Below are positions 46,415 through 58,538 of a DNA stretch of 64,000 bases, one piece after another. Origin of the DNA: Solirubrobacter soli DSM 22325 (GTDB taxonomy: Bacteria; Actinomycetota; Thermoleophilia; Solirubrobacterales; Solirubrobacteraceae); contig NZ_KE384071.1 in the NCBI RefSeq assembly GCF_000423665.1, positions 372,001-436,000 of the forward strand, given 5' to 3'. Position 1 is the first letter of the stretch. Every line of letters starts with the position of its first letter. Below the pieces are notes generated by a model. It worked only from the letters and a program-made list of their open reading frames with translations. It was not told where the DNA came from and made no database searches. The translations under genes were made by a program, and so were the position numbers.

Positions 46415-46645
46415 TTACTTGCTGCTCAACCGCTTCAGGGCGTCGTCCACCTCGGCGCGCGCGGATGCGCCCGCGGCGACGTTCTCCTGCTGGATCTCCA
46501 GGTAGACCTCCTTGCGGAACACCGGGATGTCCCTCGGCGCCTGGATGCCGATACGAACCTTCTCGCCCATGATCGACAGCACCGAGACCTCGATGTCGTC
46601 GCCGATCATGATCGATTGGTTGGACTTGCGTGTCAGTACCAGCAT
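46415..46645 (-). CDS. csrA: Carbon storage regulator CsrA
   Basis: The 76-residue RNA-binding translational regulator starts MLVLTRKSNQSIMIGDDIEV, followed by LSIMGEKVRIGIQAPRDIPV with the RNA-contacting arginine in VFRKEVY. CsrA dimers bind GGA motifs near ribosome binding sites. No flagellar genes (the usual neighbours, with fliW) are in view. ATG 46645 follows GGGAGG by seven bases. The 5' UTR contains a GGACAGA/TCTGTCC hairpin with GGA in its stem and another GGA in the Shine-Dalgarno, so autoregulation is plausible. The C-terminal 20 residues are a poorly conserved tail. Confidence 0.96.
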   Translation of the reverse strand: MLVLTRKSNQSIMIGDDIEVSVLSIMGEKVRIGIQAPRDIPVFRKEVYLEIQQENVAAGASARAEVDDALKRLSSK

Positions 46646-46682
46646 GACGCCGCCTCCCTGGCGATTTCGAACTCGATCCCGA

Positions 46683-46702
46683 GGACAGACCCGCTTCTGT
46701 CC
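46683..46702 (-). promoter_or_regulatory. Hairpin in the csrA leader
   Basis: On the minus strand GGACAGA-AGCGGG-TCTGTCC forms a seven-bp stem 37 bases upstream of csrA. Together with the GGA in the Shine-Dalgarno it gives two potential CsrA contact sites. This is inference from the known GGA preference of CsrA. Confidence 0.4.
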
Positions 46703-46811
46703 GCAAGGTGAGTACGGGTGAGGCTACTTGGTGTTGTGGTGGACGAGTATGGGGCGTGCACCCGAGTGCCCGGGGATGGTTGGACCCTATGCGCTAGTCT
46801 CCGGCCCTCCT

Positions 46812-47396
46812 ATGAGCCGCCGGTCCCTGCGTCCTCAGCTTAACCAGATCCGCGGGTGGGTGCGACAGGGTCGCACCGATGCGTGGATTGCGCACCAGCT
46901 GGAAGTCACCGTTCAACAGATACAGGCCTTCAAGCGCGAGCAAGGCCTAGAGCCCGACTTCGAGGAGAACGGCGGCGCCACCGATGAGGTGGACCTGCGC
47001 GCGGAAGACGACGCGCAGATCGCTGCCGAGCTCGAAGCGGAAGCGGCCAGGAAGGCCGAGGAAGAGGCGCGTGCTGCTGAAGAAGCCGCGCGCAAGGCCG
47101 CCGAGGAGGAGGCTGCTGCAGCCGCCGCCGCGAAGGCCGAAGATGACGAGAAACCCAAGCGTGCGGCCCGTCGCCGCGGTGGGCGTTCGCGCCGCCGTTC
47201 CGCGCCCGCAGGCCCGCTGGAAGGCACGTTTGATCACGGCGAAGAGGGTTACGGTCTGTGGCTGGACCCCGCCGTGCAGGACGATCCCGTGTACGCCGAG
47301 CACTGGGCGGGTCACCGTCCGGTCGAGATCACGATCGAGGAAGACCAGATCGTGATCCGCCGCGCCGGCGGGGGCGAGGACGACGCCGAAGACTGA
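46812..47396 (+). CDS. Helix-turn-helix / coiled-coil protein of unknown function
   Basis: The 194-residue protein starts with a probable helix-turn-helix (IRGWVRQGRTDAWIAHQLEV, then TVQQIQAFKREQGL). An Ala/Glu-rich coiled coil follows (about 55-110), then a strongly basic patch (RAARRRGGRSRRRSAP) and an acidic beta-rich C-terminus (EGTFDHGEEGYGLWLDPAVQ, VEITIEEDQIVIRR). The layout suggests a nucleic-acid-associated protein. ATG 46812 is preferred over upstream ATGs because a TAGTCT box ends 11 bases before it. Confidence 0.6.
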   Translation: MSRRSLRPQLNQIRGWVRQGRTDAWIAHQLEVTVQQIQAFKREQGLEPDFEENGGATDEVDLRAEDDAQIAAELEAEAARKAEEEARAAEEAARKAAEEEAAAAAAAKAEDDEKPKRAARRRGGRSRRRSAPAGPLEGTFDHGEEGYGLWLDPAVQDDPVYAEHWAGHRPVEITIEEDQIVIRRAGGGEDDAED

Positions 47397-47442
47397 TCCG
47401 CGGCGCGCTGCCGCGATCGCGTGGCGGCGCTCGCAGGATTCG

Positions 47443-48138
47443 TTGCAATGCGATGTGGTCGAGCCGTGGGAGCACGGCTCGGTCCTCCGCACCCCCTCGG
47501 CCCCGAACTTCTGGGACGCCAACTTCGTCCGCGTCGAGGGTGACGCGTCCGATCTGGAACCTCTCGACCTCGTGCGGGTCGCCGACGAGCTGCTCGCGGA
47601 CTCGCGCCATCGCAAGCTCGAGGTCGAGGACGAGCGGGCCGGGGCGCGCATGCGGCCGTTCTACGAGGCGGCCGGCTGGGTCACCGACCGCAACGCGGTG
47701 ATGCTGCGCGAGGGCTCGGCGCCGTCGCATCGGGACGTCGAGGAAGTGGGGCTGCTCGAGACGCGCCCGCTCCGCGTCGAGTGGTACCTCAGCTACTCCA
47801 ACGACGAGTCCGAGCAGGAAGCGCTGGCGGACGCTCAGGACCGGATCTCGCGGCGCCGCGGGATGCGGGCGTTCATCGTGCGCGACGCGGGCGGCTTCCC
47901 GGTCGGCTTCACCACGCTGGCGGTCGCCGATGACGGCGTGGAGATCGACCAGCTCTACGTGACCCCCAAAGCCCGCGGTGGCGGGATCGGCGGGCGGCTC
48001 GTCGAGGCCGCGCTCCACGCGGGCGGGCGCGACACGGGCTGGGTGATCGCCGACGACGACGGCCTCGCCCGCGCGCTCTATGAGCGGCTCGGGTTCGAGA
48101 CCGTCTGGCTCCAGCACGCGTTCGTCAAGCAGCCCTAG
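47443..48138 (+). CDS. GNAT-family N-acetyltransferase
   Basis: The 231-residue protein contains two GNAT-like halves. The C-terminal half is the active domain, with EIDQLYVTPKARGGGIGGRL (acetyl-CoA pyrophosphate loop, around residue 170) and LYERLGFETVW (around 215). The N-terminal half begins CDVVEPWEHGSVLRTPSAPN, a conserved opening in actinobacterial homologues. The substrate is unknown. TTG 47443 is the listed start; GTG 47455 would start at VVEPWEHG. It ends just before a GC-rich tandem repeat. Confidence 0.82.
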   Translation: MQCDVVEPWEHGSVLRTPSAPNFWDANFVRVEGDASDLEPLDLVRVADELLADSRHRKLEVEDERAGARMRPFYEAAGWVTDRNAVMLREGSAPSHRDVEEVGLLETRPLRVEWYLSYSNDESEQEALADAQDRISRRRGMRAFIVRDAGGFPVGFTTLAVADDGVEIDQLYVTPKARGGGIGGRLVEAALHAGGRDTGWVIADDDGLARALYERLGFETVWLQHAFVKQP

Positions 48139-48345
48139 GGCACGCCGCTCCGGGGCGGGCCGCCGCCGCGCCGCGCCGCTCCCGGGGCGGGCCGCCGCCG
48201 CGCCACGCTGCGCCGCTCCGGGGCCGCCGCCGCGCCACGCTGCGCCGCTCCGGGGGCGGGCCGCCGCCGCGCCACGCCGCGCCGCTCCGGGGGCGGGCCG
48301 CCACCACGCCGCGCCACGCCACGCCGCGCCGCGCCGCGCCGCGGC
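48139..48345. repeat. GC-rich tandem repeat, about five units of 32-52 bp
   Basis: The unit GCCGCTCCGGGGGCGGGCCG plus CCGCCGCGCCACGCCGC recurs about five times with small indels. The last unit decays into GCCGCGCCACGCC steps. It fills the whole gap between the convergent GNAT and MFS-linked genes. Nothing codes here, and length variation between strains is likely. Frequent frames through it are artefacts of the extreme GC content. Confidence 0.85.
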
Positions 48346-48675
48346 CTACCCGAGGCGGCGCCCGCCCGCGAAGTCCGTCGCGGCGCGCATGTAGCGGCCG
48401 AAGGCGGCGTCGGCGACGACCCGCGCGTCCCACGCGAAGGGCTCCTCCGGGGCGGTCTCGACCGCGAGGTCGGTCGCCCAGCCGGTGCCTTCGTCGTAGA
48501 GCTCGGCGAGCTCGTCGAGCGTGAACTGCCCGCCGAGGCGGCGGCGCAGCTCGTTCTGGATCTCGCGCGTCACGCGCTCGAGGGTCGGCTGCTGCTCGGG
48601 GTAGGCCTCGTCGAGACGGCGCAACCCGGCGGCCCACTGCTCCTGTGCGGTCTCGTACGACACGTAGACCAGCAT
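48346..48675 (-). CDS. Uncharacterised 109-residue protein downstream of the MFS gene
   Basis: The small soluble protein starts MLVYVSYETAQEQWAAGLRR and is mostly helical, with ERVTREIQNELRRRLGGQFT and LDELAELYDEGTGWATDLAV. This resembles small alpha proteins found beside actinobacterial genes without known function. It lies five bases after the exporter stop on the same strand and is likely co-transcribed. The 3' end borders the tandem repeat. Confidence 0.7.
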   Translation of the reverse strand: MLVYVSYETAQEQWAAGLRRLDEAYPEQQPTLERVTREIQNELRRRLGGQFTLDELAELYDEGTGWATDLAVETAPEEPFAWDARVVADAAFGRYMRAATDFAGGRRLG

Positions 48676-48680
48676 AGAAA

Positions 48681-50108
48681 TCAGTCCTTCGCGGGCTGCG
48701 GGACCGGTTCGCCGCCGCCTCCTGGCAGGGCGCTTCGCGGGCCGAGCAGCAGCGCCAGGAGCACGCCCGCCACGGCGAAGACGGCGCAGGCCAAGAACGC
48801 CGCCTGCAGACCCTCGGTGAGCGCGGCGGGACCCGGCCCGTCGGTGTAGGAGACCGCGACGGTCGACACGATCGCGGTCCCGATCGCCCCGCCGATCTGG
48901 AACGCCGTGTTGTTCAGGCCCGAGGCGAGGCCCGCCTCGCGCGGGTCGACGCCCGCCAGCGCCGCGATCGAGAGCGTCACGAAGACCAGCCCGACGCCGG
49001 GCCCGGAGATCAGCAACCCGAGCAGGATGTCGCCGAGGTAGCTGCCGTCGGGCGAGACCTGCGCCAGGTACAGGCAGCCCGCGGTCAGTAGCGTCAGGCC
49101 GAGGGTCGCCACGGGCCGCGGTCCCAACCTGCCGACCAGACCTTGGCCGACGATCGCGCCCACCGTCACGCCGATCGGGAAGACGATCGAGCTCAGGCCG
49201 AACTCGAGCGGCGAGAACCCGAGCACCTGCTGCGCGTAGAGGGTGAGGATGAACGGCATGCCGTAGCCGACGCCGGAGAACACGAGCATCACCGCGTTCG
49301 CGCCGACCAGCGTGCGCGAACGCAGGATCCGCAACGGGAGCAGCGGCGCGTCGACCCGGGACTCGATCGCGACGAACAGCGCGAGCAGCACCGCGGCGCC
49401 GGCGAACAGCGCGATCGTCCGCGGGTCCCCCCAGCCCTCCTCGGGCGCCTCGACCACCGCGTAGACCAGCAGCGCGAGCGCGGCGGTGATCGTCAGCGCG
49501 CCCGCGGGATCGAACGCCCGCGGTTGGCCGTCGACCCGGCTCTCGGCGAGCAGGCGCGGCGCGAGCGCCAGGGCCGCGATCCCGACCGGCACGTTGATGA
49601 GGAAGATCAGCCGCCAGTCGATGTCGGTGAGCGGGCCGCCGATCAGCCAGCCCGCGGTGCCGCCGACGCCGCCGAGCGAGCCCCAGATCCCGAGCGCCTT
49701 GTTGCGCTCCGGGCCCTCGGGGAACGTCGTGGTGACGATCGACAGCGCGGTCGGGGTCATGACCGCCGCGCCGACGCCCTGGATGGCGCGGGCCGCGATC
49801 AGCGACGCGGGGGACCAGGCGAGCCCGCACAGCAGCGATGCGAAGGTGAAGAGCGCCAGCCCGGCCATGAACACGCGGCGCCGTCCGAGCAGGTCGGCCG
49901 CGCGCCCGCCGAGCAGCAGCAGGCCGCCGAACGTGAGCGCGTAGGCGCTGAGGACCCACTGCAGGTCGTGTGGCGAGAAGCCGAGGTCGGTCTCGATCGA
50001 CGGCAGCGCCACCACCACGATCGCCGCGTCGAGGATGACCATGAAGAACGCGCCGCACAACAGCGCGAGCGCCTTCCACCGGCGAGGGTCCAACTCGTGA
50101 TGCGTCAT
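48681..50108 (-). CDS. MFS drug exporter, DHA2 (EmrB/QacA) 14-helix family
   Basis: The 475-residue transporter has 14 predicted helices. Motif A is GRAADLLGRRRVF near residue 66. Motif C-like VGGTAGWLIGGPLTDIDWRL is near 146, and the DHA2 hallmark WRLIFLINVPVGIAAL follows. It opens HELDPRRWKALALLCGAFFM, typical of the EmrB/QacA subfamily that expels drugs or dyes in exchange for protons. ATG 50108 has GGAG seven bases upstream. It is divergent from an HxlR regulator with a CAAG-N4-CTTG operator-like dyad between them, so local control is likely. Confidence 0.94.
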   Translation of the reverse strand: MTHHELDPRRWKALALLCGAFFMVILDAAIVVVALPSIETDLGFSPHDLQWVLSAYALTFGGLLLLGGRAADLLGRRRVFMAGLALFTFASLLCGLAWSPASLIAARAIQGVGAAVMTPTALSIVTTTFPEGPERNKALGIWGSLGGVGGTAGWLIGGPLTDIDWRLIFLINVPVGIAALALAPRLLAESRVDGQPRAFDPAGALTITAALALLVYAVVEAPEEGWGDPRTIALFAGAAVLLALFVAIESRVDAPLLPLRILRSRTLVGANAVMLVFSGVGYGMPFILTLYAQQVLGFSPLEFGLSSIVFPIGVTVGAIVGQGLVGRLGPRPVATLGLTLLTAGCLYLAQVSPDGSYLGDILLGLLISGPGVGLVFVTLSIAALAGVDPREAGLASGLNNTAFQIGGAIGTAIVSTVAVSYTDGPGPAALTEGLQAAFLACAVFAVAGVLLALLLGPRSALPGGGGEPVPQPAKD

Positions 50109-50129
50109 CGCAAGTCTCCTCGTTTTTTA

Positions 50130-50141
50130 CAAGTCCGCTTG
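50130..50141. promoter_or_regulatory. Operator-like dyad CAAGTCCGCTTG
   Basis: CAAG-TCCG-CTTG sits midway between the divergent exporter and HxlR gene, overlapping both presumed promoters. A second CTTGCAAG palindrome overlaps it at 50138-50145. Binding by the HxlR protein is the simplest explanation. Confidence 0.5.
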
Positions 50142-50146
50142 CAAGA

Positions 50147-50152
50147 TACACT
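50147..50152 (+). promoter_or_regulatory. -10-like box TACACT
   Basis: TACACT ends seven bases before ATG 50160 of the HxlR gene, again compatible with leaderless transcription. Confidence 0.5.
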
Positions 50153-50159
50153 CCTGTCA

Positions 50160-50783
50160 ATGGCGGCTCGCAGCTATCACGAGCACTGCGGCCTGGCGCA
50201 CGCGCTGGAGCTGGTCGGCGAGCGCTGGGCGCTCCTCGTCGTTCGTGAGCTGCTCCCCGGCCCGAAGCGCTTCACGGACCTCGCGACCGGGTTGCCGCGG
50301 ATCCCGAGCAACGTCCTCTCAGGACGACTGAAGGAGCTCGAGCAGGCGGGCGTGGTGGCCCGCCGCGTGTTACCGCGGCCGTCGGGCGCGGTCGTGTACG
50401 AGCTGACCGATCACGGCCGCGAGCTCGACGCGATCGTCGTCCAGCTCGCCCGCTGGGGCGTGCGCACGCTCGGCGAGCCGCGCGAGGACGACAGCGTGAG
50501 CGCCGCCTCGTTCATGCTCGGGCTGCGCTCGCTGTTCGTCCCGGAGGCGGCGGGCGACCTGCGCGCGACCTTCGAAGTCCGCTTCGACGAGACGGTCGTC
50601 ACCGCCCGCGTCGCGGACGGCGCGCTGGAGGTGGCGGAGGGGCCGGCGGAGCACGCCGACCTCGTCATCCACGCCGACCTGTCCTTGCGCGCGGTCTTCG
50701 CGGGCGGCACCTCGGACACGATCCGCGTCGAGGGCGACGAAGCGCTGTTCGAGCGCTTCGTCGAGCTCTTCCGAGCTATTTGA
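50160..50783 (+). CDS. HxlR-family regulator with C-terminal SCP2-like domain
   Basis: The 207-residue winged-helix protein has CGLAHALELVGERWALLVVR, ELLPGPKRFTDLATGLPRIP and SNVLSGRLKELEQAGVVARR. The C-terminal 90 residues (LRATFEVRFDETVVTARVAD) form a sterol-carrier-like ligand pocket, the same architecture as the regulator at 30107. The pairing with a divergent DHA2 exporter suggests drug-responsive control. The 3' end overlaps the convergent FtsB-like gene by eight bases. Confidence 0.92.
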   Translation: MAARSYHEHCGLAHALELVGERWALLVVRELLPGPKRFTDLATGLPRIPSNVLSGRLKELEQAGVVARRVLPRPSGAVVYELTDHGRELDAIVVQLARWGVRTLGEPREDDSVSAASFMLGLRSLFVPEAAGDLRATFEVRFDETVVTARVADGALEVAEGPAEHADLVIHADLSLRAVFAGGTSDTIRVEGDEALFERFVELFRAI

Positions 50784-51063
50784 TGCCGGTCACGACGTAG
50801 GCGCGCTCGCCGGCCTTCACCATGCCGAGGCGGCGTGCCTCGCGCTCGAGGGAACCCGGGGCGCTGAGCTCAGCCTTGCGCTGCTTGAGGCGGGCGTTCT
50901 CGGCACGCAGCTCGGCGACCTGCTCGCGCTGCCGGCCCGCCTCGCGGTAGGTCTTCACCCAGCTCAGCGCCGGCCCGATGTAGAGGTAGAGGACGAGCGC
51001 GAAGACGCCGATCAGCGCCCAGCGCCCCAAACGATCCCAGCGGATCCGGGTACGGCCTTCCAT
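50776..51063 (-). CDS. FtsB/DivIC-type septum formation initiator
   Basis: The 95-residue bitopic protein has a short basic N-terminus, one helix (WALIGVFALVLYLYIGPAL, about residues 15-33) and a coiled coil. The coil includes GRQREQVAELRAENARLKQR, followed by SLEREARRLGMVKAGERAYV. These are the DivIC/FtsB family features; the protein acts in the divisome with FtsL and FtsQ. It lies downstream of enolase, as in many Gram-positive actinobacteria. Copy 3 of the dispersed palindrome lies between the two genes. Confidence 0.92.
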   Translation of the reverse strand: MEGRTRIRWDRLGRWALIGVFALVLYLYIGPALSWVKTYREAGRQREQVAELRAENARLKQRKAELSAPGSLEREARRLGMVKAGERAYVVTGIK

Positions 51064-51111
51064 ACCTGACGCGTTCGTTCGACGCGCCCGCCCACCTTCC
51101 TCTGCAACGAA

Positions 51112-51136
51112 CCGTTCCTAAAGGGGCCTGACCCCT

Positions 51137-51146
<10 letters not shown>
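51112..51146. repeat. Dispersed palindrome, copy 3
   Basis: CCGTTCCTAAAGGGG (51112-51126), loop CCTGA and CCCCTTTAGGAACGG (51132-51146) form a perfect 15-bp stem. The core is the reverse complement of copy 1. The TAA stop of enolase lies inside one arm, so this is its likely terminator hairpin. Confidence 0.75.
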
Positions 51147-52411
<1,265 letters not shown>

Positions 52412-52437
52412 AGTCGCGGGCCACCTTACGCGACTCC

Positions 52438-53199
52438 CTACCCCAGGCTCAGCCTCGCCTTGGCGTAATACGACACTTGGGTGTCGGGATCGAGGTCCTC
52501 CCACTTGGCGCCCTGGGCGTGGGCGAGCTCCTCGGCGGCCTCGACGCGGCCGCGAAAGCGCTCGGCCGACGCGCGCAGCGCCAGCTCCGGATCGACCTTG
52601 AGCTTGCGCGCGACGTTGACCGCCGCGAACAGCACGTCCCCCACCTCGTGGAAGCGCTGCTCGCGGGTCTGCGCCTCCTCGAGCTCGGTCAGCTCGTCGC
52701 TCACGTGGTCATACGGCACGTGGTCGAAGTCAAAGCCCGTCGACGCCGCGCGCCGCTGTGTCTTGAGCGCGTACAGCGGCCCCGGCAGGTTCTCCGGCAC
52801 GTCGCCGAAGATCCCCGGCTCGCGCCCGTCCTCTGACTTCTTGATCTGGTCCCAGTTCCGGAGGACCTCGGACGTTCCCTCGACCTCGACCTCGCCGAAG
52901 ATGTGCGGATGCCGCCGCACGAGCTTGGCGTGCACATGCTCGGCCACCTCGGCCAACGACCCGTGCCCCCGCTCCTCCAGCAGCAGCGACAGGAAGTGCA
53001 CCTGGAACAACACGTCCCCGAGCTCGTCGAGCAGCTTCGCGTCGTCACCGTCGTGCGCGGCCTGCGCCAGCTCGTACGCCTCACCGACCGTGTGCGGCAC
53101 GATCGAGCGCTCGTCCTGCTCCCGGTCCCACGGACACTCGCGCCGCAGCTTGCGGATCAGCTCGTCCAGACGCGCCACCGCGTCGCCAGAGGTGCTCAT
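52438..53199 (-). CDS. mazG: Nucleoside triphosphate pyrophosphohydrolase MazG
   Basis: The 253-residue all-alpha NTP pyrophosphatase has two MazG domains. The first carries CPWDREQDERSIVPHTVGEA and ELGDVLFQVHFLSLLLEE, with Mg2+-binding ExxE/ExxD pairs. The second has ELTELEEAQTREQRFHEVGD and LFAAVNVARKL. It hydrolyses NTPs to NMP and PPi, preventing misincorporation and lowering ppGpp-related stress. TAGCCT ends seven bases before ATG 53199. It lies between a SurA-like foldase gene and enolase, a common actinobacterial order. Confidence 0.96.
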   Translation of the reverse strand: MSTSGDAVARLDELIRKLRRECPWDREQDERSIVPHTVGEAYELAQAAHDGDDAKLLDELGDVLFQVHFLSLLLEERGHGSLAEVAEHVHAKLVRRHPHIFGEVEVEGTSEVLRNWDQIKKSEDGREPGIFGDVPENLPGPLYALKTQRRAASTGFDFDHVPYDHVSDELTELEEAQTREQRFHEVGDVLFAAVNVARKLKVDPELALRASAERFRGRVEAAEELAHAQGAKWEDLDPDTQVSYYAKARLSLG

Positions 53200-53206
53200 C
53201 GCCCCC

Positions 53207-53212
53207 AGGCTA
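53207..53212 (-). promoter_or_regulatory. -10-like box TAGCCT
   Basis: On the minus strand TAGCCT ends seven bases before ATG 53199 of mazG, just after the terminator of the preceding foldase gene. Confidence 0.5.
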
Positions 53213-53220
53213 CTTAAACG

Positions 53221-53248
53221 CGAAGCGCCGCCCTGGGGCGGCGCTTCG
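53221..53248 (-). terminator. Terminator hairpin of the foldase gene
   Basis: CGAAGCGCCGCCC and GGGCGGCGCTTCG form a perfect 13-bp stem 22 bases past the foldase stop, followed on the minus strand by CGTTTAAG. The T run is weak. Confidence 0.7.
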
Positions 53249-53270
53249 ACGAAACGTCTGAGGTGAAGGC

Positions 53271-54470
53271 TTACTTACCCGTGGTCGGGGCCGGTGTCGC
53301 GTCGGTGGCCGGGGCCTGCTGCGACGGGTCGGTCGGGACCTGCTGCGTCGGGTCCGTGGCCGGGGCCGTCGGGGTGGGCGTGGCCTTCGGGCCGTTCTTG
53401 CAGTCCGTGGTCTTGTAGCCCTCGGAGCACTCGGTCTTGTCCTTCCAGCGCTTCGTGAAGTCCTTCACGAAGGTGTCCAGCGCCTTCTGCTGGTTCTGGG
53501 ACTGGAGGGTCTGCTTGATCGTCTCCTTGGCCTCCGCGAGCGTCTGCTGGCTGGCGGCGGTGATGTCGGTGACGGTGAAGACGTAGTAGCCGTACTGGGT
53601 CTTGATCGGGCCCTTGAGCTCGTTCTTGTCCGCGGAGAAGACGGCGTCGTCGAGCTCCTTGTCCAGCGTGCCCTTGGCCTGGGCGGGCAGCTTGCCGCCG
53701 GCGGCCTTGGAGGTGTCGTCGATCGAGTACTTCTTGGCGACCTTGGACCAGGAGTCGCCGCCCTTGAGCGCGGCGTACGCCTTGTCGGCCTCGGCCTTGT
53801 TCTTGGTCAGGACGACCCGGAGGTCACGCTTCTCCGGCTGGGCGAAGCGGGCCTTGTTCTTGTTGTAGAAGTCCTCGATCGCCTTGTCGGAGACCGTGTC
53901 CTTGCCCTTGACGACCTTGTCGCGGATCTTGTTCGACAGGAGGTCGAGCTTGACGCGCTGGAGGATGTCGGCCTCGGTCTGGCCGGACGTCTGGAGGAAC
54001 TTCTTGTAGTCGGCGTCCTTCGGGAAGCTCTGCTTCTTCTGCTCGTCGAAGGACTTCTTGACCTCGGCGTCCGTGACCTTGACCTTCATGGTGTCCGCCT
54101 CGCCCTGGATCCACTTGAAGGAGATCAGGAGCTGGAGGACCTGGTTGCGGAGCTGCTCGTACTCCTGCTTGCACTGGGTCTTGAGCTGCGTGTCGGTCAC
54201 CTTCGGCTGGCCCTTGGCGGGCGCCGGGGTGGCCTTGCGCTTGGCCGCAACGCACTTGGCGTAGTCGGATTCAGGGTCCGGAACAGCGGCGTTGGCCTGG
54301 CCCGAGGACTTGGCGGCGACCGTCAGCCAATGGCTGAAGTCGGTCTTCTCGATGGATTCACCGTCCACCGTCGCCACAGAGTTGCCGGGTACGCCGCCAC
54401 AGGCGGCGAAGGTTGCCCCGACGCCAGTGACGGCGGCGAGGCTGAGTGCGATGCGAGCAGCCTTGATCAT
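53271..54470 (-). CDS. SurA/PrsA-type peptidyl-prolyl isomerase lipoprotein
   Basis: The 399-residue extracytoplasmic foldase has a lipoprotein signal ending GATFAAC at residue 24. An N-terminal SurA-like helical region is followed by a parvulin domain at about 215-310 (RDLRVVLTKNKAEADKAYAA, GGKLPAQAKGTLDKELDDAV, VKTQYGYYVFTVTDI-like end). A C-terminal helix and a Thr/Pro/Gln-rich tail close the protein. It assists folding of secreted proteins by proline isomerisation. No clear Shine-Dalgarno is seen upstream of ATG 54470. Confidence 0.92.
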   Translation of the reverse strand: MIKAARIALSLAAVTGVGATFAACGGVPGNSVATVDGESIEKTDFSHWLTVAAKSSGQANAAVPDPESDYAKCVAAKRKATPAPAKGQPKVTDTQLKTQCKQEYEQLRNQVLQLLISFKWIQGEADTMKVKVTDAEVKKSFDEQKKQSFPKDADYKKFLQTSGQTEADILQRVKLDLLSNKIRDKVVKGKDTVSDKAIEDFYNKNKARFAQPEKRDLRVVLTKNKAEADKAYAALKGGDSWSKVAKKYSIDDTSKAAGGKLPAQAKGTLDKELDDAVFSADKNELKGPIKTQYGYYVFTVTDITAASQQTLAEAKETIKQTLQSQNQQKALDTFVKDFTKRWKDKTECSEGYKTTDCKNGPKATPTPTAPATDPTQQVPTDPSQQAPATDATPAPTTGK

Positions 54471-54561
54471 GTAGTGCCTGAGAAGGGGGACGTGGACGTA
54501 CAGGGCCGGGGCTAATTGGCCCGGTGCAAACGAAATAGACCTTCTCCCGGCTGCGCATGGT

Positions 54562-54592
54562 AGCGGCGGGTTCCGCGTAACCGCCGCTTTTT
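54562..54592 (+). terminator. Hairpin with T run facing the mfd 3' end
   Basis: AGCGGCGGGTT pairs with AACCGCCGCT with one bulged G, followed on the plus strand by TTTTT (54588-54592). It lies in the 132-base gap between mfd and the foldase gene. On the minus strand it follows mfd but lacks the T run. Confidence 0.55.
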
Positions 54593-54602
54593 GACTCGAC
54601 TT

Positions 54603-57920
<3,318 letters not shown>

Positions 57921-57927
57921 CCCTTTT

Positions 57928-57933
57928 ACTCTA
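57928..57933 (-). promoter_or_regulatory. -10-like box TAGAGT of mfd
   Basis: On the minus strand TAGAGT ends seven bases before the TTG start of mfd. This supports both the TTG start and a leaderless mRNA. Confidence 0.5.
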
Positions 57934-57940
57934 GGACGGG

Positions 57941-57946
57941 TACATT
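57941..57946 (+). promoter_or_regulatory. -10-like box TACATT of pnuC
   Basis: TACATT ends seven bases before GTG 57954. It lies only eight bases from the mfd box on the other strand, so the two promoters are back to back. Confidence 0.55.
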
Positions 57947-57953
57947 TCTAGTC

Positions 57954-58538
57954 GTGTTGACCAAAACAGTCTTCGAGATCCTCGGCGAGCCCGTCACGTG
58001 GGCCGAGCTCGCCGGCTTCGTCACCGGCATCGCCTGCGTCGCCCTGGCGGTCGCGCAGCGGATCGAGACCTTCCCGATCGGAATCGCCAACAACGTGTTC
58101 TTCATCGTCCTGTTCGCCGACGCGCGGCTGTACGCCGACATGGCGCTGCAGGCGGTGTACATCGTGCTCGGGTTCATGGGCTGGTGGGTGTGGTGGAAAC
58201 GCACCCACCAGCCGCTGCGGGTGACGCGCGCGTCGGTCGGCCTGCTCGTGGGGACCGGCGTGGCCGTGATCGCGGCGACACTGATCCTCGTGCCGATCCT
58301 GCGCGAGGCGCACGGCGCGGCGCCCGGCTGGGACGCGGCGACGACGTCGATGTCGCTGGGCGCGCAACTACTGCTGAACCTCAAGCGCCTCGAGACCTGG
58401 GTCGTGTGGATCGCGGTCGACGTGATCTACGTGCCGCTGTACTTCTCCCGCGACCTGAACCTGACCGCGGTCGTGTACATCGTGTTCCTCGCACTCTGCG
58501 TCCAGGGATGGCGGCAATGGCGCATCGTCACGGTCTAG
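57954..58538 (+). CDS. pnuC: Nicotinamide riboside transporter PnuC
   Basis: The 194-residue membrane protein of the PnuC/SWEET-like fold has about seven helices. Key segments are AELAGFVTGIACVALAVAQR, IGIANNVFFIVLFADARLYA, YIVLGFMGWWVWW and NLKRLETWVVWIAVDVIY, which carries the N-x-x-E-x-W substrate contacts. It imports nicotinamide riboside by facilitated diffusion, trapped by phosphorylation inside. GTG 57954 fits the TACATT box. The NadR gene starts inside its 3' end, so uptake and conversion to NAD are coupled. Confidence 0.95.
   Translation: MLTKTVFEILGEPVTWAELAGFVTGIACVALAVAQRIETFPIGIANNVFFIVLFADARLYADMALQAVYIVLGFMGWWVWWKRTHQPLRVTRASVGLLVGTGVAVIAATLILVPILREAHGAAPGWDAATTSMSLGAQLLLNLKRLETWVVWIAVDVIYVPLYFSRDLNLTAVVYIVFLALCVQGWRQWRIVTV

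Noticed and set aside
48139..48345. Possible CRISPR array
   Set aside because: Units are adjacent and imperfect, without unique spacers of constant length, and no cas genes are present. It is a GC-rich tandem repeat.
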